Positions 38,747 through 51,036 are shown, counted from the stretch's first letter. The stretch is DNA of 64,000 bases from Nematopogon swammerdamellus (GCA_946902875.1 OX336353.1:16815151-16879150); one strand, 5' to 3'. A program made the numbers and translations. The notes: generated by a model not told the origin, from the sequence alone.

Positions 38747-39154
38747 GCGGGTGGCCGAGTGGTTTGGGCATCGGCTCCTCATGCGAGAGGTACGAGGTTC
38801 GAATCCGGTCGGCGCGGCGTGTACCAATGAGTTTTTTCCGACGAAAAAATTTACGTGCATGCCTACACCAGCTGCTTCACCGTTCGGAACCGGTGTAAAA
38901 CTGTAGGTCCCTTCCCTGGCCCCTTACTAGGTGGTAGGCTCAAATTGTAGCCGACTGGGTTGGTACCACCGTACTGGATATAAGATGGCCGCATAGCAGC
39001 CTCGGTTGTGTTCTCCTCTAGTCCAGTATAGCCAGCAATCCAGGGAAGTCTCCGGTATGGCACCTTGTACCTTCTCGGAGGTGATATTGGCTAGTCAGAG
39101 CATGTGCTTTGGCCCCTCTGACTCAACCACACATACCGGATTACATAAAGAAAA
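38747..39154 (+). mobile_element. SINE family A, full length, with target-site duplication
   Basis: Begins GCGGGTGGCCGAGTGG, ends CCGGATTACATAAAGAAAA, and is bounded by AGTCTGCG at 38739-38746 and 39155-39162. The flanking sequence rejoins into the same element seen at 24260-24290 (CGTCAGCTAGTCTGCGTTGACTAGG split across the insert). This defines the 408-bp unit. Confidence 0.85.
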
Positions 39155-39214
39155 AGTCTGCGTTGACTAGGACGCGGAGCAGAGAGTCCCGTGCTCGACT
39201 TTCCTCTCTCTACC

Positions 39215-39800
39215 GATCTAAACGTGGAATATCTTGTGTTATTCATCTTTTTATACTTGGCAATTGACCTCTTTAACTTAGGGGCATTGATGCTGGCGTC
39301 GAGTCTTAAAATATCAACTTGACGCGAATTTGAAAACCATTTTGAATGAGTAATTTTTGAATAATTTGCACTTCGATGTATCTATGATACGATCTTGTGT
39401 TCACATATGGGAAATATTGTGTTCACTAAAATATGTCAGAAACAGAGTATTAATTTTGTGACATACAGTACTGCTTTGCTCAGTTCAATGACATTTTATT
39501 CAAAGAAAAAAAACATATACAGTGCGACAGGGTTTTAAATGAACGTGGCTGACAGCGGAACTAACGCTGCCGCAGTGTTGCCAGATGACCGTCTCGCGTT
39601 TCACGCGTACGTTAGTATCGCTTCTTAGTCTGTGGCGTTGTTAGCAGAAATCTATCTATCTATCTATCTATGTGTTATTTTATTAGTGAGCAAGTCTTCC
39701 TAAAATACAACACATAAAATAAAAAATAAGTAAGTCCCTACCTGCCTTATAGGTACTATATATACATTTTCTTTTGCAGCGATATTTTCCCCTAGTGTAA
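39215..39800. other. Intergenic, nothing firm
   Basis: Only a short (TATC)n run at 39653-39671. No coding evidence. Confidence 0.4.
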
Positions 39801-39827
39801 GGCAATTTTCAAAATTGACAACCCTAA

Positions 39828-40122
39828 TGCTGCAGCAGACGATTGCTTCATCGCAGGAGAGCTTTGACGCAGCTGCTCTGTTAGCAGCCAAACTGCACTA
39901 TGGGAGTTTAACAAAAACGACATGCACCGCCTCAACATTAGGTTAGGGTTAAATTAAAGAAGATGCGTCGCACGCGCATCTTCTGTAATTTAACCCTGGT
40001 TATTTTTTTTAAACCACCAAAACAGGTTAATAATCTCTGTTTGGGGAGAAAACTCGCATAGTCCCGTCCGTCACAGCTGCAGCAAAACTCTCCTGCGATG
40101 AAGGACTCGTCTGCAGCAGTGC
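39828..40122. repeat. Large imperfect palindrome
   Basis: The outer arms share CTTCATCGCAGGAGAG and CTGCAGCAGACGA in inverse; the centre is GGGTTAAATTA...GAAGATGCGT facing ACGCGCATCTTC...TAATTTAACCC at 39945-40000. Probably a MITE; target duplication not resolved. Confidence 0.65.
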
Positions 40123-40359
40123 CCTCGCACAAACGTCATCCATGTTCATTTCAAGCCTTGTCGCACTATAATTTAGAATGAGATGATCGGGAACACAGGG
40201 TTTGTTCAGGCGGTAGGTTCAGGAGTCATTCCGAACTGTACTAAGAGTAACGGAGCAATACAATTTGCTCTCTCAAAATATAACAATTTTATTTTAGCTC
40301 TACCATAGTCTATTTCAAATTTAAACCTTACAAAACCTTTTAAAACTTATGTAGCATTG

Positions 40360-40632
40360 TTGTCAGTCAGTCAGCGTGTAAGCGTCCACTGCTGGACATA
40401 CGCCTCTCCAATTTTCTTCCAGTCCTTCCGGCCTTCAGCGGTACGGAAACACTGCTTTCCGCCGACGTACTTGATGTCGTCGTCCCACCTGGCGGGTGGT
40501 CTTCCCACACTCCGTTTTCCTGTCCACGACCGCCAGTGTAGGAGACGGTTACTCCAACGGTCGTTGTCTCTTCGGCTGACGTGCCCAGCCCACTGCCACC
40601 AGACAGCGAGCATTAGTGACTCGCAATCCAAA
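40360..40632 (-). mobile_element. RTE-type LINE, ORF2 C-terminal tail
   Basis: Encodes WQWAGHVSRRDNDRWSNRLL, WTGKRSVGRPPARWDDDI and WKKIGEAYVQQWTLTR, the classic RTE tail. Close in type to 16665-17115 but a distinct copy. Confidence 0.8.
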
Positions 40633-40918
40633 CACTTACTGTCATTTGTCCAAACATTGTCACTTGTTATTTTATTGCTGTCAAAATTTCACGGACTTGC
40701 CAATTTGACAGAACGGGTTCAAATAATCAACCACTACGTGTTCAAAATTGCATATTTTATTGGTGAGTCGAAAGCTGTGATCGCAAAAAGACATTTATTT
40801 GTACATAGGTTCTTTCGATTCATAATACGATTCTTTTAAGGTATAGGTCGTTCGTTCTAACCTGAGGCGTACAAATACATTCACGCATGACGGTGGGCAT
40901 AAAATACTGCGAGTGTAG

Positions 40919-41191
40919 TATAGAGCGTTCCAACTAAAAGTTTCCTTCGCCGTTATGTTGGCTCCACTGTCAGTGTCACTGTCAGTGCTTAAATTCGTGC
41001 TGCCAGATTGTGAAGATTATATTACCTAATAATGTAATCGGTATTTACGTTTACCGTACAAAAAATACGGTAAATACTGATAAATACGGATAAATCTGTA
41101 CACATAACCCTCAACGCTGTTTTGACACATAGACAGTGGAGCCAACATAAGGGCGAAGGGAACTTTTAGTTGGAACGCTCTCTAGTGCTCA
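40919..41191. mobile_element. MITE with about 50-bp inverted ends
   Basis: GAGCGTTCCAACTAAAAGTT, GTTATGTTGGCTCCACTGTC at the left; the mirror image (GACAGTGGAGCCAACATAAG...) at 41130-41188. Confidence 0.8.
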
Positions 41192-42220
41192 GGCCATGTA
41201 TAGGTGCATGTCAAGCATTTGTATTAGAGAAATGCATTTGTATGCGTACGTGTGTTTGCCTCAGGTTAGTCCATCCATGCTATAAAGAGCTTTGAAGACT
41301 TGGTACGCATAATGATGTTAGCATTCCGCTTTATTTCTGTTCCACCATTCATCGCAGTCGTTTTGACAGGCCTTAATTTGCAGTCAATTTAAAACTTCAT
41401 TCGTGCTCGAGTCTTGAGGGCCTTTAAACTATTAAGAATAAATTATGATTAAATTTTATTGTGAAATCATGAATGGTTCTAAGTAAACAATTTAATGAAA
41501 TATATTAGTAAAAATCTTTCCATGCCTATTGAATATAGGTACTATTGTTTAACTGACATAGAATATTCATTAGTAGTTTTAGATAAAGTATTATTTTATA
41601 ATTTTCTTAAATTATAGAAAAAATATATAACTGTAATGTGAAATCTGTTGTACGTAATGTCTCGTGCCTGAATATGGAAAGTTACTTCACAAAAAAGTTC
41701 AAGACTGTTTTCTTGGGATACTTTTTATCGATGTTCTAAATCTCCTACGGCCATTCTCACCAGCTCCGGTTAAGTCTAGTTCAACAGTTATTGTCGGTTA
41801 AAGTGACATTTTTCATACATTTTACGGGAGTTAACCGGCAGCTTAATTGTAGCCGAAGGAACAGGAACGTTAGAAAAGGTTGGACGTCGGGACTGTTCGT
41901 CCAATGCTTATATGAGAAGAAGCGTCGCCGAGCTGCCCGGGTAGCGGAGGGGACGGGGCGGCGCGCGCTCTGATTGGGTGGTATCGGGTGGTATCGCGCT
42001 CTGATTGGGTGGTAACGATTGTTATTGGTAAGTTTTTTACAAATATCGTGTTACGCTGGCGCGGGGAAGGTCCGACGTCCGTACCTCTAACGTTCTTGGT
42101 GGCGAAATTGTTAACAGTGAAAATTTCACAAGCAAGCAAAATAAACCATTCAATATTGTGTGGGTATTTTAGTTGACTTTTCTTTTTATTGAAAGCGCGA
42201 CATGTGGCGCCTAGCCACCC
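41192..42220. other. Intergenic; GC-rich patch with CCAAT-like motifs
   Basis: 41920-42030 is GC-rich and has three TCTGATTGGGTGG motifs (CCAAT box inverted), which could be promoter-like, either of a transposon or an unseen gene. No coding sequence attached. Confidence 0.3.
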
Positions 42221-42224
42221 ATAA

Positions 42225-42460
42225 GGTCTAACGACGCCCATGGAAGTTCGGTCGTATGCGCGGGTTCCGAATGCCATGACGGCCTGAAAGGTGCGTATTC
42301 ACGCCCCTCTTGAAGGACCCGTAACGACTTGGGGGGAAATATATATGGGCAGGGAGAGCGTGCCACAGTTTACCGGTTCTGTGGAGGAAAGAACTGCAGA
42401 ACACATTTGTGGTAAATTCAGCGTGTAGGGATGCAATCCCTGCCCAGCGCATGACTTATG
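42225..42460 (-). mobile_element. Jockey-like LINE C-terminus
   Basis: FLHRTGKLWHALPAHIYFPP and SRYGSFKRGVNTHLSGRHGI end a LINE ORF2. Related to 61290-61490 and 61780-62060. Confidence 0.6.
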
Positions 42461-45110
42461 GGATTTAATTTTATGAAGAAGTAATTTATTAAGAAATGAT
42501 ATTAAAATTGTGTAATAAAATAATAAAAGAGGGAATGGGGAAGGTGGAGAACCTATACTTATTGTAAATTTTAAGATCTTTATTATAAATGTCAAAAATG
42601 TTATATATAAAGCTAGCATAATCATTAATCACACATGCTCATTTATATAGCAATTGTATCTTACAATCGTCTTTTGTATATAATAGGCCAAATCGAAAAT
42701 AGCTTGTTTATTAGGCAAAGCTATTATGTTGCTTGTTCATAATTTTTTTTTTTAATAGAATAAAATTCTTTGCCCACATTTTTTCACGTCCCCCTACATT
42801 CCTCGTTCAGTTTCGGTAGCGCCTTCCTTTTGGGTTTATAGTTGGAAAACTTTGTTAAAAACAATTAGTTTTTAAAATATACATATTTATACAGTTTTTC
42901 TATACAATGGTCAACCAATGCAAAATTTGTGTGCATTAAATTGACCATACCTACGAGTATATTTTTAGTGAATGGTCATTTGGCAAAAACTGTATAGATG
43001 CGTTAATAAATTTAATAAGAGGTGAAATGTTTATAAATAAAATGGTAAGTAGGTATTATAACTGGATAATAAAATATTTGGTTATATTTCATATGTTTTA
43101 TTTATAAAATCCTACATGAAGGCTAAAATTATGTAATGTATTTTTCTTTACTATAGGTAGCGCTACTATAGGTAGAACATGAGATTTTTATTTAATTTGT
43201 TGTATTTTAAAGTCCTATTTATTTACTGCTTTAAATGGTTCAGGTGGATTACTGCCTGTGCTTTTTTTAGCGTATTACCGTTTCGTCATCGGGTCGATGA
43301 CGCAAGTATTTTAAATTTTCTCTTTAAATTTTGAAGAGTTGCATCTGCATTGAAGTGCCCTAATAAACCTAAAAACTTGCTCGATAGGTGTAATCTTATA
43401 AAGTGCAATATTCATTAGGTATTAATTTTTTGCACGCTTAACTATAGGGATGCAAGCAATGGTTCGACCACGTAGAAAGTTTTCTAGGCTCATTACAGTA
43501 TTGGAATTTCCTTAGATGAAATCTGAAAACACACCACGAAAAAAATTTCAACCAGACTTCATGTTTATTTTATTCAATAATTTTGTTCCTAACCCACCTG
43601 CGGCAGGGATAGAAAAAAAATTGAGGAAAAAATATACATATCATGCAGACATAGACGGAATATGTCAATTTATCTCGTCCGCCTGGCATTTGAATACTTA
43701 GGAACAGACGGTATACATAACTACACACACAAATTACTAATTTACTAATACACAAGCTAGAGAGAAGGCGTGCCGGGCAGTGGCGGTGCTAGACCAAATG
43801 TAGACGTCAGCGACATAGGCTTTGCATCATCCAGTCAGAAAAGAAACGGATAAATTGAATGAGACTGAGGTATGAGTTAATCAAATGTTGACAAAAATTA
43901 CATGAACAATCACAAATTAGAATAAATAACCCAACAAGCAATAGCCCAAAGTGGTGGGGGTGGTGTTCAAAATCCCCCCGAGAAAAACAAAAAATATACA
44001 TATTTTAAATTATAAACATGACCTATGCTCCTCAGGTCGCAGAGGCTAGACACCAAAACTATTTTTTCTACTGCACCACCCTCCCCCCCATACTCCTGAC
44101 CACGCCCTCGCTGAACCAACCCCTCCTCCTTCGCCCCCCCCCCCCCCCCCCCCCCTCCACCCCCATCCAAAATCGCGAACCCGTGGTGTATCCTATATCT
44201 AGTATGTTCATCTAGAACATAGGTTCCCAAAGTGGACCCCCAGGGGTCCACGGGAGACTTGGCGTAAAAAAAAATGGGGGTTCACAAGTTGTAAGTTGGG
44301 GTCCAGGAAAATTTATCAGGTTTCGATAGTAAAGAACAATAATGTTGGCTTGACTAGTAAGAACTTGCACATTCGATATTCAGTAGGTACAACTATTTCT
44401 CCCAATTCTATAAGCATTGCATTGCACAACATTTCAGAGCATCTATAGGCGGTTATTCCTTACAAAACTAAAGCCAAATGTTGATAATTTGCTGTCAATC
44501 CATCAAGTAGATCCCTCCCAATAATGTTTAAATTTTAATTCTACTAAGTCTGTAAGTAATATATTATTTTAATAAATAGAACACAAGAAAATATAGGTAC
44601 TATTTTTCTCTTTCTTTTTACCGCTCCGAATTTAGGGTTGGAACATAGCCGCGACGCAAATTTCCATCGTTACATATAATCTTCACATTTTACGACGAGT
44701 TTTGGGAATGTAGCAGGCAGGAGGGGGTTCACAGAAACCAGTAAAATGTTTAAAGTGGTTTACGAGAAAAAAAAGTTTGGGAGGCTCTGATCTAGAACAT
44801 CGTTTAGTTATGTTATGTATGTATGGTTTCTCCAAAGCGCAGTTGTTCATTTACATGCTCTTTTGTTCCTCACTCGAGAAATTATGTTGTAGTGATTTAC
44901 TGTGACTATATGCTATTCACATGTGATGACGAAGTGTTCCGTTGTAGTTTCCTGAGGGCGCGCGCAGCGCAGGAGAGACCGCGAACTGGAGCAGTACCAC
45001 CACATAGGTACAAGCCGCGCCCGTTACCTGTTCAGCACATTTATTGTATCTATGAAACCATAACGGCTAACTAACATCACATAGTCTCGTATCTCTATAG
45101 ATCCGTAGTT
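42461..45110. other. AT-rich intergenic stretch with poly-C run
   Basis: A run of over 20 C at 44136-44155 and no convincing exon. I searched here and in 44.3-46.1 kb for the missing last gustatory-receptor exon without success. Confidence 0.4.
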
Positions 45111-45117
45111 CTTTTAC

Positions 45118-45452
45118 ATACATACATACATAACACACGCTGTATCCCGACAATCAGGGTAAGCAGAGTAATCGGTGTTGTGCTATAAGGACTCTGGCAA
45201 ACTACAGCACAACACCGACCACCACGTTTAGCACAGTATACGGACAAGACAACTATCAAGCAGCAAGTGAGGCACGAAGAACCCACCTGCTGCATGACTA
45301 GGTGGAAGGACTGCGCCAAGGTGAGAAGTGGCTACCCTGTCGCCCTTTAGCGCAGCATCTTGTCCTTATCACTTAGTCGCCTCTTACGACATGCACGAGG
45401 AGAGATGCAGTGGGGCTATTCTTTTTAAGTACCGGCCCCACACGGTACACGG
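45118..45452 (-). mobile_element. SINE-like retroposon, family C
   Basis: Same layout as 57781-58113: GTGTGGGGCCGGTACTTAAA head on the - strand and a (TATG)n end next to 45118. Confidence 0.7.
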
Positions 45453-45689
45453 TAGTTCTTTTAAACCTTCATATATTTTGTTATTCGGATAAGATTTAAT
45501 ATTATCTAAAATGTTGCCTGTTAGATTGCTACTGGGTATCTATCTATATTTTGACCCCAACGACCTTGATTCATCTTAGCCACCGAATATGAAACTTTTA
45601 GGTATAAAATTCTAAATAAACTCCTGCATATAAGGACTTCTATCTTATGCTATAGATAGATAGACTAAAGAAACATTATTTATTATTAT

Positions 45690-46080
45690 TTATATTGCTT
45701 TTTAAGGTTCCGTATCCTGTACGGGACCCTATTACTAAGCCTACGTCGGCCGTCCGTCTGTCTGTCTGTCCGAGGGCTGTATCTCTTGAACCGTAATAGG
45801 TAGCCCGTTAAAATTTTCACAGAATATGTGTTATTATGGCCGATATAACAACAAATAGGAAAAAGTAAAAAATTCACGGGGGTTCCCATAGAATAAACCA
45901 AAAAGTGTATGCGCGCGCGCCATCTACCGAATAGATTATGAAGCATGTTAACTAATCATGACATTTAACTAATATGAAGCATTTCATAACACGCCATAGA
46001 TGGTGTGTGTGGCGCTGGCCATGACATGGCGATACGGAGCCCTCGGTGCGCGAGTTCGACTCGCACTTGGCCGGTTTTTG
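45690..46080 (-). mobile_element. Retroposon with GGCCAAGTGCGAGTCGAACT end
   Basis: The - strand starts AAAAACCGGCCAAGTGCGAG and runs to GTACAGGATACGGAACC, with GACAGACAGACAGACGGACG within. This is a very common lepidopteran repeat. It lies just 3' of gustatory receptor exon 2. Confidence 0.6.
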
Positions 46081-46166
46081 ATATAGGTACTAAAGTGGAA
46101 AATCTGAGAAATATTTTGATGTAAAAATTTATTATCAGATGTTTTTAAGAATATCTGTGTGCTTAC

Positions 46167-46256
46167 CGTGAAAAGGAGTGTATTGTCAAGGAAAAGCAAA
46201 CCCCATAACTTCAAACGAAGCGGTTGCGACAGAAGATGCAGGGACGCCGAGATTAA
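46167..46256 (-). CDS. Gustatory receptor exon 2
   Basis: A 30-codon exon between a strong acceptor (ACATTTGCAG) and a strong donor (gtaagc), in phase with exon 1. It resembles the conserved 'QLLxxPxxFxxxGLFxLDxxLL' stretch before the last helix of lepidopteran gustatory receptors (family knowledge). A retroposon fragment ends about 90 bases downstream of it. Confidence 0.68.
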
Positions 46257-48728
46257 CTGCAAATGTAATACCGATCACCAAATTAAAATTCAAACAATTT
46301 TATTGTGTTTATAAATAATATAATAGATACATTAATGAGGTGTGTGTATTCCACAGAGCATGAAATGCGCGCGCCCGCCCCTACTTAGAGGCGCCGTGAG
46401 CGCGATTTCTCTACAACGGCGTTGAAGCCTGTGGGCGTGGCTTATGACTTACATATGTGTGTTGTGCGTGTGCATTTGTTTTGTGCGTGTGCCTAACTTG
46501 CTCCTCTTTGTGTGTAGTGTCGATACTAACACACACACATACGAAGCGCTAGCAGCTAAGCGTACGGTTATTGGGTTTCAAATATCATCGCTTAGGGCGC
46601 CTCTAGTAGGGGGCGCGGGCGGTAGGTATTTGATGCTCTGTGGTGTATTCCTACATAGTTATCTGCATGCATACCATCAACTCTGTATCCCAACAGTAAA
46701 TCATCAGAGTAATCGGTGTTGTGCTGCAAGAACTCCGGTGAATTGCCGCCAAAAAAACCAACTACAACCTTCCTTCAGCCAAATTATCAAGCAGCAAGTC
46801 ACGAAGGCAGTTTGTAACTTACTGCATGACTTGGTGAATCGATCGTGCCAAGGGCCAGGTGTCTAGCGTGTTGCCCTTCAACATGGTATATTAACCTTTC
46901 TCTAGTCGCCTTTTACGCCTATTTAACTACATTTACTGTAAAAAATAATGAAGCATTTTCAAGTAAGCTTGACAAGGATTTTTTTTTTATTGAAACTGAC
47001 ACGGTTGACCACGTCACCTACAATCCGTGATTTCAGCCCTAAACACCGGGTGAACTAGGTGCCATGTCAGTGCTTACCTTCATTTCATGTCGGCTACACT
47101 GAACTGGACGGAAAACACGAACTATTTACATAGCCGTTTCGACCGACGTTTCGCTCAGTGCGGTGGTATCAACCCGGCTGGGATAAACCCTACCACCTTA
47201 GTAAGGTAAGAAGGGAAGGGACCTACAGTTTAACGTGGAATCCGAACCACGGTCAGCCATCTGTCATTAAGTAGGTACCCTTTTCAAGTCACTCACTTGT
47301 CTTACGTAATCAGAATCGTTGCTCCTGTCCCATGACACCGAATGCAGACACTTGGCCGTCCGTGCTGCCTGAACAATAAAGAAATTTGATGAAGAGATGG
47401 CCTCACGGGATCTAATCATTAAAAAAAAAGTTAAATTACAAATTTTAAAAATCCCCGACCCTTAAAAAATCACAAATAATGTTCATTTACTTACTTAAAG
47501 GAGTCGGGCGGCTTAGTAAATACCTGCGCAGCTCTTGAGTTTTTAAATGTTTCTTACTTAGCGGTCCCCCGACTCCTTTAAGTTAGTAAATGGAAGGATT
47601 TTTGACTTTTTTAGGGTCGGGGGTTTTTAAAATTTGTAATTTAACTTTTATTTCAAGCTTTTTAAAAAAAACCGCATACAAATCGGTCCACTTTTTAAGA
47701 TAATAAATTTTTGTATTACTTATGATTATTTGATTACCAACATAGCTTAACAACTATGCCGATTAAACCAGCTTTCTAATTTAAAAAAACCGCGTCCAAA
47801 TCGGTCCATCCGTTTGGGAGCTACGATGCCTCAGACAGACACACCCATACACACGTTAAACTTATAACACTCCTCTTTTTTCGTCCGGACTTTAATAAAA
47901 AATAAATCTATAAATGGCGCAGAAAAGATAAAAGAAATGTTTACGCACCTCCTGATGCAAGCTCTCGCCAGCTTTGGCTATGACCACCAAAATCACAGCA
48001 CAGAGCACGGCCTGTCTCGCATACTGCGCCATAGCCCACATTCCACTCTCTGAGGGGGCGGCCTCTGCCGCGTAAAACGCCAAGACGACCAAACGCACAA
48101 ATCCTGAACTGGTTGCGAACATTAGCTGCACTTCCAACTGATTCACACAACTGCTGGCGGCCTTAGTGAGGGCGGCGTGTCTGCCGACAATCTCCAATGG
48201 CTTCCCATCCAAGGCTTCACGGTTCAAAACACGATACTGGCACGTCCAATGATTGGCGATAGCGTAGAACAGCAGCGCTTCCAAGCTCAACGCCCAAGCT
48301 TCGTAGCAGTGGAAGAAAACATACTCTAAAGATGATGGCGTACCCAAGGTCAAGCAGGTTGCAAGAACTAACACAAAGTTTAATCCGTTAGTTGCTGCGT
48401 GGAATAGCCAAAATCTTCTCATGCCTTGACGCTCAATAGAGTCGACATAACTCAATGATATCTGCAAAGTCTTCGAATTCAATGCGTTACCTATGAAAGC
48501 GACGCTAACTGAGATGGCCGACACCGTCGAAGACAAAATGTCCGCGTACATGTGAATGGTTGAGCTGAGAATGAAGAAGCTCTCGTTCCTTAGCAACACT
48601 CGGGTTGTGGCAACGGAATAGAGACAAAGAAGTATAAATCCAGTCGTTGTGACGACGAGGTGGCGGTAATGGGGCGGTGGTAGGTAACCCAGTAGGCGAG
48701 CGTAAACTCCAACTTCTCTGAAAGTCAT
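46167..48728 (-). CDS. Gustatory-receptor-like seven-transmembrane protein (partial)
   Basis: Insect gustatory receptors (7tm_7 family) are ligand-gated channels in the membrane of chemosensory neurons. Exon 1 (48728-47949) starts at the ATG reading MTFREVGVYARLLGYL, since no in-frame ATG lies upstream before the frame is lost, and ends HQE|gtgcgt. Exon 2 (46256-46167) has acceptor TTTGCAG and donor ACG|gtaagc, is exactly 90 bases in phase 0, and encodes LISASLHLLSQPLRLKLW followed by GLLFLDNTLLFT, the pattern that precedes the last helix in this family. Hydrophobic segments lie near residues 23-44, 50-85 (two), 108-131, 137-162, 203-222 and 230-254. The usual last exon with the TYxxxxxQF signature was not found. 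The 290 codons seen are short for the family (about 330-450). An odorant receptor is less likely because of the exon-2 pattern. Confidence 0.75.
46680..46915 (-). mobile_element. Decayed family C retroposon
   Basis: AGAGTAATCGGTGTTGTGCTGC and TTACTGCATGACTTGGTG show a diverged copy of 45118-45452. Confidence 0.5.
46982..47262 (-). mobile_element. SINE family B, 5' truncated
   Basis: Tail GTCAGTTTCAATAAAAAAAA, core GGTTGATACCACCGCACTGA and the B-box region CGTGGTTCGGATTCCACG are visible on the - strand; the 5S-like part is missing. Confidence 0.7.
47425..47870. mobile_element. Palindromic element plus related repeat
   Basis: 47429-47650 is a long imperfect palindrome (GTTAAATTACAAATTTTAAA and GGAGTCGGG mirrored). 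47660-47870 (AAATCGGTCCATCCGTTTGG) is found inverted at 58985-59165, again next to a GTCGGGGGC hairpin. Confidence 0.6.
47949..48728 (-). CDS. Gustatory receptor exon 1
   Basis: A 260-codon exon in phase 0, ending at a GAG|gtgcgtaa donor. Reading through the donor would add only 18 residues before a stop at 47892, giving a receptor without its last helices, so splicing to 46256 is preferred. Confidence 0.78.
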
Positions 48729-48789
48729 TTTGCGAATGCCCAAGTGTTTGCTGCATATGTGGTCCTTTTTTAGCTTAATTCACCGATAC

Positions 48790-49780
48790 TTTATTACTGT
48801 TGTAAAAGTATAAAAGTATAATCAATACTATATCAATATATATTTAAAGGCTGACCAGGAATATATGAGAGCTGTCAAGATGGAGCCACTTTTTAGATTT
48901 ATAGCAACATTCAGTATAGTACGCACATATTGAATTGGCCGATGTTTTTATTCAAAATGTACTTTTGCACTGAAATACACAATAAGATATATTCAAAATG
49001 TATTTTAATTTAATGCATCTTTTATATACTTTTTGATGTCAATGTAAAAAGAACTAGCCTTGACATTTACATGTTCACAACATTTTTTCGATGTATCTGC
49101 AGATATGTCCTGAAGCAAAGTGTACAAATTATTAAAAAAATTATTAATCGACCTTGCTGAAACACTAAACTTTTTAATAAAAATTCTAGTTCAGAAAAAC
49201 TTAACCTAAGCTATTTTTATTCGAACGTTTCGTATTTTTGTAAAGTCAAAAAGTGTTTTTTGTTCAGAACGAATAATATTTACGTCCCTCTTTTGTTTGC
49301 TATTCGGTAAATAGATGCTTGAGATACACCTAGATAGAACAAAAAATAATTACCTAATTGTACATTACGGCGGCCAATTCATGACAATCTCACTACAATG
49401 ACATAACGTTTTACCTAAATGTCAGTTCAGAAGCAATTTTGACATTGACAACAGATTATCAAGCATCAAACATAATTGTGGCCAGTGTAAGAAATTAGTT
49501 CCAACGAAATTCCGCAATATGGCGGCCCCTCATATATTCCTGGTCAGGCGACTCTTTATCTCAATGTCCAATGAGTTTTATTTGATGGAAACATTATTAT
49601 GCATACCTATTAGCCCCGCAAATTGCTAATGCACTGGAACCTTGCATATTGTATAATTTCATCCGTAAGTAGGTAACTTTAGGTACTAATAATAAATCTG
49701 TAAGCGATGGTCATGGAGTAAGTTACTTTGTTTGATGAGATATTGCTTTTGTAGACTCTATGTATGATACAAACTAAATT
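48790..49780. other. Upstream of the gustatory receptor, nothing firm
   Basis: AT-rich. No promoter motif stands out. 49500-49545 has a GGCGGCCCCTCATATATTCC segment echoing CTGACCAGGAATATATGAG at 48850, an inverted pair about 700 bases apart that may bound a transposon. Confidence 0.35.
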
Positions 49781-49784
49781 GACT

Positions 49785-50058
49785 ATTTTTAGGAATATTT
49801 TCTGGATGTGCATATGTTCCTCCATAACTCTTAAAGCGATCATCCGAATTCGATTAAACTTTGTACAAGCACATTTAAATGTGTGGGACACAGGATAGGC
49901 TGAATAGTCAGTTCCGGTTACGATATAAGATATGGCTATCATACAAACCGAATCGTTTCACGCGCCGAAATAAAGGTACGGTAGCGGGCTCACTTACTTT
50001 CTTCTTTTTAAATACGAATTTCACGCGAGCGAGGCCGCGGGCAAAAGCTATACATGAT
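49785..50058 (+). mobile_element. Retroposon fragment with CCGCGGGCAAAAGCTA end
   Basis: GATCATCCGAATTCGATTAAAC, GGTACGGTAGCGGGCTCACTT-like sequence and CGAATTTCACGCGAGCGAGG are repeated in direct orientation at 51940-52187. Confidence 0.6.
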
Positions 50059-50214
50059 AAACATGGTGATTCAGCAAAAAACTTCGGAAAAGGCTCTCAC
50101 TACTGTGACTCAGTGTCTAAATTACTTAAATGTTGTTAGTATCTATAAAAAAACCGGCCAAGTTAGAGCCAAAATTTTTATAAGCAAAAAATTTAATATG
50201 TTCACATCATAAAG

Positions 50215-50432
50215 GGACTAGGTGGTAGACTCAAATTGTAGCCGACTGTGTTGATACCAACGTACTGAATGTATGGCCGCATAGCAGCCCCGGTTGTGTT
50301 CTCCTCTAGTCCAGTACAGCCAGAAATCCAGGGAAGTCTCCGGTATGGCACCTACCTTCTCGGAGCTGATATTGGCTGGTCGGAACGTGTGCTTTGGCCC
50401 CTCCTACTCAGCCACCCATACCGGATTATACA
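50215..50432 (+). mobile_element. SINE family A, 5' truncated
   Basis: Starts in the core (ACTAGGTGGTAGACTCAAAT) and ends CCCATACCGGATTATA, directly before a MITE. Confidence 0.7.
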
Positions 50433-50957
50433 GGGTGTTCGGCACATCGACCGACAAATTTTTTTTGTAGGTAAGTGGGGTCATTTACATCGTTGTGTGT
50501 GACCCATGATACCTTTTGTCAGCTTTGAATCCACATGTCATACGAATTTTGTATGACATGTGGTATACCGTTGGAAAGGGCGTAAACTAGCGAACTTTTT
50601 AAAAGAAAATGAAGCTATCAATTGCTGTCAGTTTTTTTTAAATGAACTAAGAAATTAAGATTCTGTCATATTTTTACTCGTTCTCGGGACTTTGGGGGGT
50701 CATAAGACCTTTTCATGGTATTAACATAAGAAGAATACATCGTAAAATTCTATAAATTTTATTTCGTGCTGATAAAATCATAAACAAAAAAGTTACAATG
50801 GTTTGGAGCTGGGATTTTGGTAATTTTCAAAAATATACAAAAAAAATCGTATCTCGATACCACGTGACATCTGACAAAAGGTATCATGAGTCAAAACGTT
50901 GCAAATGACCCCACTTACCTACAAAAAAAAAGTCGGTCGATGTGCCGAACGGATTGT
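50428..50957. mobile_element. TIR element, about 525 bp
   Basis: GTGTTCGGCACATCGACCGAC and TAGGTAAGTGGGGTCATTTACA at the left are mirrored at 50900-50953 (AATGACCCCACTTACC, GTCGGTCGATGTGCCGAAC). About 55 bp of inverted repeat; transposase absent. It ends about 120 bases from the carboxypeptidase stop. Confidence 0.8.
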
Positions 50958-51036
50958 TCCCAGTAGTCCCCTCTAGCACTGTCCCCGTAAAATAAAAAAG
51001 AGTTACAATAATATAAACTCAACAGTTTAAAAAAGA

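Noticed and set aside
41840..42060. Promoter of a separate gene
   Set aside because: GC-rich with ATTGG motifs, but no coding exon or splice site follows. Kept only as a remark.
47892..47948. Gustatory receptor ending at the stop at 47892
   Set aside because: The donor at 47949 is strong, and exon 2 matches the expected family segment in phase.
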